From NCBI GenBank assembly GCA_013822915.1, contig PNLG01000426.1, positions 1 through 6,018 on the forward strand: a DNA stretch of 6,018 nucleotides, given 5' to 3'. How positions within the stretch are numbered: position 1 is the stretch's first letter; every line of letters begins with the position of its first letter. Positions 4,499 through 6,018 of this stretch are shown one piece after another. The DNA comes from Sphingomonas sp. (lineage in GTDB: Bacteria; Pseudomonadota; Alphaproteobacteria; Sphingomonadales; Sphingomonadaceae). Made by a program: the position numbers and the translations under genes. The notes below the pieces were generated by a model. That model ran no database searches and was not told the DNA's origin. It worked only from the letters and a program-made list of their open reading frames with translations.

Positions 4499-6018
4499 CA
4501 CGCCTCCACCGGCATTTCGAGGCGGGGAAACAGCGGCACGGGCTGCGCGAGCCGAAACCCACCCTCAGCCAGCGGTGAATACCAATGCGATCCGATCGCG
4601 CTGAACGTGCGCAGCTCAGGCGCAACGCCCATAGCATCCAGCAGCTTTGCCGCGCTCCCCGGGATCACCGGCGCAATCGCCACCGCCAGCTGCGCAATGC
4701 AGATGTAGAGGGTCGCAAGCACTGTCTCCATCCGCTGCAGGTCGGTTTTCTTCAGCGCCCACGGTGCCTGCTCGTCGATATAGGCGTTGCAGGCGAACAC
4801 CGCCTGAATCCAAGCCTCGACTGCTTGCGAGAGCGAGATATCCTCATAAGCGCGCGGCATCGTGTCGCGCACGGCGGCATCGACGGTTGCGAACAGCGCG
4901 GCATCGGCATCGGCATGGCCATGGATTGCGGGCAGCCAGCCATCGCAATTCTTGTATATCTGGCTGAGCGTGCGCTGCGCCAGATTGCCAAAGCTGTTGG
5001 CCAGATCGGCATTCGCTCGGGAAACAATTGCTTCCGCCGAATAGCTGCCATCCTGACCAAAGCTGATGTCGCGTAACAGGAAATAGCGCAACGCATCCAC
5101 GCCATAAGCATCGGCAAGCGCAATCGGATCGGCGGCATTGCCCGCCGACTTGCCCATTTTTGCGCCATCGCGCGCCAGCACAAAGCCGTGTCCGAACACC
5201 GATTTGGGCAGCGCAATCTTGGCGGACATCAGGAAAGCCGGCCAGTAAACCGCATGGAAGCGGACAATATCCTTGCCGATCATATGCACGTCGGCCGGCC
5301 AATGGCGCGCCGCCGCGCCCGTCAAATCGGGATAGCCAATGCCGGTCAGATAATTGGTCAGCGCGTCGACCCATACATACATGACATGCCCCGGTGCCCC
5401 CGGCACCGGCACACCCCAGTCAAAGCTGGTGCGCGAGACCGACAAATCGCTCAGCCCCCCTTCGACAAAGCGCAAAATCTCATTGCGGCGGCTTTCGGGG
5501 CGAATGAAATCGGGGTGCGCCGCATAATGATCGAGCAGCGGCTGCTGATATCTGGAGAGGCGAAAGAACCAGCTTTCCTCCACCGTCCAGTCAACCGGCG
5601 TCCCCTGAGGCGATAGTTTGACGCCCCCTTCCCCCGCGATCAGTTCCTTTTCGTCGTAAAAGGCTTCGTCGCGGACCGAATACCAACCTTCATACCGATC
5701 GAGATACAAGTCACCGGCATCGGCCATCGCCGTCCAAATGGCCTGGCTCGCCGCGTAATGATCGGCATCGGTCGTGCGGATGAACCGGTCATAGCTTATG
5801 TGAAGATGATCCGCCATTGCCCGAAAATGGCCGGACATTTCATCCGCCAGCGCGCGGGTGGCGACGCCCCGGTCGCGGGCCGCCTGCACCATTTTCAAGC
5901 CATGCTCATCCGTGCCCGTTTGAAAGCGCACCTCACGCCCCGCCTGACGCTGAAACCGGGCGATTGTGTCGGCGGCAATCGCTTCATAAGCGTGGCCGAT
6001 ATGTGGCCTTCCATTAGG
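4498..6018 (-). CDS. metG: Methionyl-tRNA synthetase, 5' end outside window
   Basis: MetRS charges tRNAMet with methionine in the cytoplasm and is essential. The frame is open to the right edge, so the first ATG/GTG-like codon at 5931 is internal. The 506 visible residues begin PNGRPHIGHAYEA, with the class I HIGH motif at 5992-6003, so roughly 14 N-terminal residues are missing. Other landmarks are TGTDEHG, the connective domain (YEGWYSVRDEAFYDEKEL), YVWVDAL, MIGKDIVRFH, the second class I signature in the form KMGKS (bases 5146-5160) and the anticodon-binding helices with NAYIDEQAPW. In the connective domain the Cys/His ligands of the zinc knuckle seen in Thermus-type enzymes (WYCTRCEAFY) are replaced by Ser, Asp and others, so no zinc is expected there. 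The protein ends after the anticodon domain and lacks the C-terminal tRNA-binding/dimerisation domain of E. coli MetRS. It is the first visible gene of the tightly overlapped minus-strand operon. Confidence 0.97.
   Translation of the reverse strand, partial: PNGRPHIGHAYEAIAADTIARFQRQAGREVRFQTGTDEHGLKMVQAARDRGVATRALADEMSGHFRAMADHLHISYDRFIRTTDADHYAASQAIWTAMADAGDLYLDRYEGWYSVRDEAFYDEKELIAGEGGVKLSPQGTPVDWTVEESWFFRLSRYQQPLLDHYAAHPDFIRPESRRNEILRFVEGGLSDLSVSRTSFDWGVPVPGAPGHVMYVWVDALTNYLTGIGYPDLTGAAARHWPADVHMIGKDIVRFHAVYWPAFLMSAKIALPKSVFGHGFVLARDGAKMGKSAGNAADPIALADAYGVDALRYFLLRDISFGQDGSYSAEAIVSRANADLANSFGNLAQRTLSQIYKNCDGWLPAIHGHADADAALFATVDAAVRDTMPRAYEDISLSQAVEAWIQAVFACNAYIDEQAPWALKKTDLQRMETVLATLYICIAQLAVAIAPVIPGSAAKLLDAMGVAPELRTFSAIGSHWYSPLAEGGFRLAQPVPLFPRLEMPVEA
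4503..4507 (-). promoter_or_regulatory. Shine-Dalgarno of tatD
   Basis: GGAGG sits within the final metG codons. Its spacing of four bases to the ATG at 4498, against one base to the GTG at 4501, decides the tatD start. Confidence 0.65.

Noticed and set aside
3737..4708. 323-codon open frame on the plus strand opposite tatD and the end of metG
   Set aside because: It spans two real genes on the other strand, has no family resemblance and no convincing start context. It is a shadow frame.
4899..4926. Short repeated GCATCG/GCATGG pattern
   Set aside because: It encodes the HGHADADA loop within MetRS and is too short and in frame, so it is ordinary coding repetition rather than a tandem-repeat element.
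1..6018. Novel defence, toxin-antitoxin or mobile system (mazG and retropepsin considered as hints)
   Set aside because: MazG here is the full-length two-domain housekeeping type with no mazEF genes adjacent. The retropepsin lacks gag/pol-like neighbours. No transposase, integrase, terminal repeats or compositional break apart from the short mazG leader is seen.

Overview
The window is a compact, GC-rich stretch of bacterial chromosome filled almost completely by seven conserved genes. Protein sequence features and gene order suggest an alphaproteobacterium, most likely a sphingomonad (Sphingomonas/Sphingopyxis/Novosphingobium type). The clues are an RRDG-type Hfq core, a short MetRS lacking the zinc knuckle, and the order metG-tatD-metallohydrolase-membrane retropepsin-mazG facing hfq-hflX. 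The genus assignment is inference from remembered family features, not from a search.

Left part, plus strand (1-1496): the 3' part of hfq, cut by the left edge, is followed by complete hflX. The two overlap: the hfq TGA lies within TTGA, and hflX appears to start at the TTG. An RNA chaperone and a ribosome-rescue GTPase are thus produced as a coupled pair, as in many proteobacteria.

Right part, minus strand (6018 down to 1509): metG (methionyl-tRNA synthetase, 5' end cut by the right edge) runs into tatD (metal-dependent DNase/hydrolase), a PhnP-like metallo-beta-lactamase-fold hydrolase, and a membrane-anchored retropepsin-like aspartic protease. Each stop codon overlaps the next start, so this is a tightly coupled operon. 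After a 55-base AT-rich gap comes mazG (NTP pyrophosphohydrolase), which may also have its own promoter. mazG converges on hflX with only 12 bases between the two stop codons.

Functionally the window is housekeeping: RNA metabolism and ribosome quality control (hfq, hflX), aminoacylation (metG), hydrolysis of nucleic acid or nucleotides (tatD, mazG, perhaps the metallohydrolase) and a poorly characterised membrane protease. I see no mobile element, CRISPR array, tRNA, rRNA, phage gene or defence system, and no stretch over 300 bases without a gene. I do not see a previously undescribed system. The points worth a second look are the substituted Hfq RNA-binding positions, the uncharacterised membrane retropepsin in the metG operon, the zincless MetRS, and the AT-rich mazG leader with an inverted repeat.
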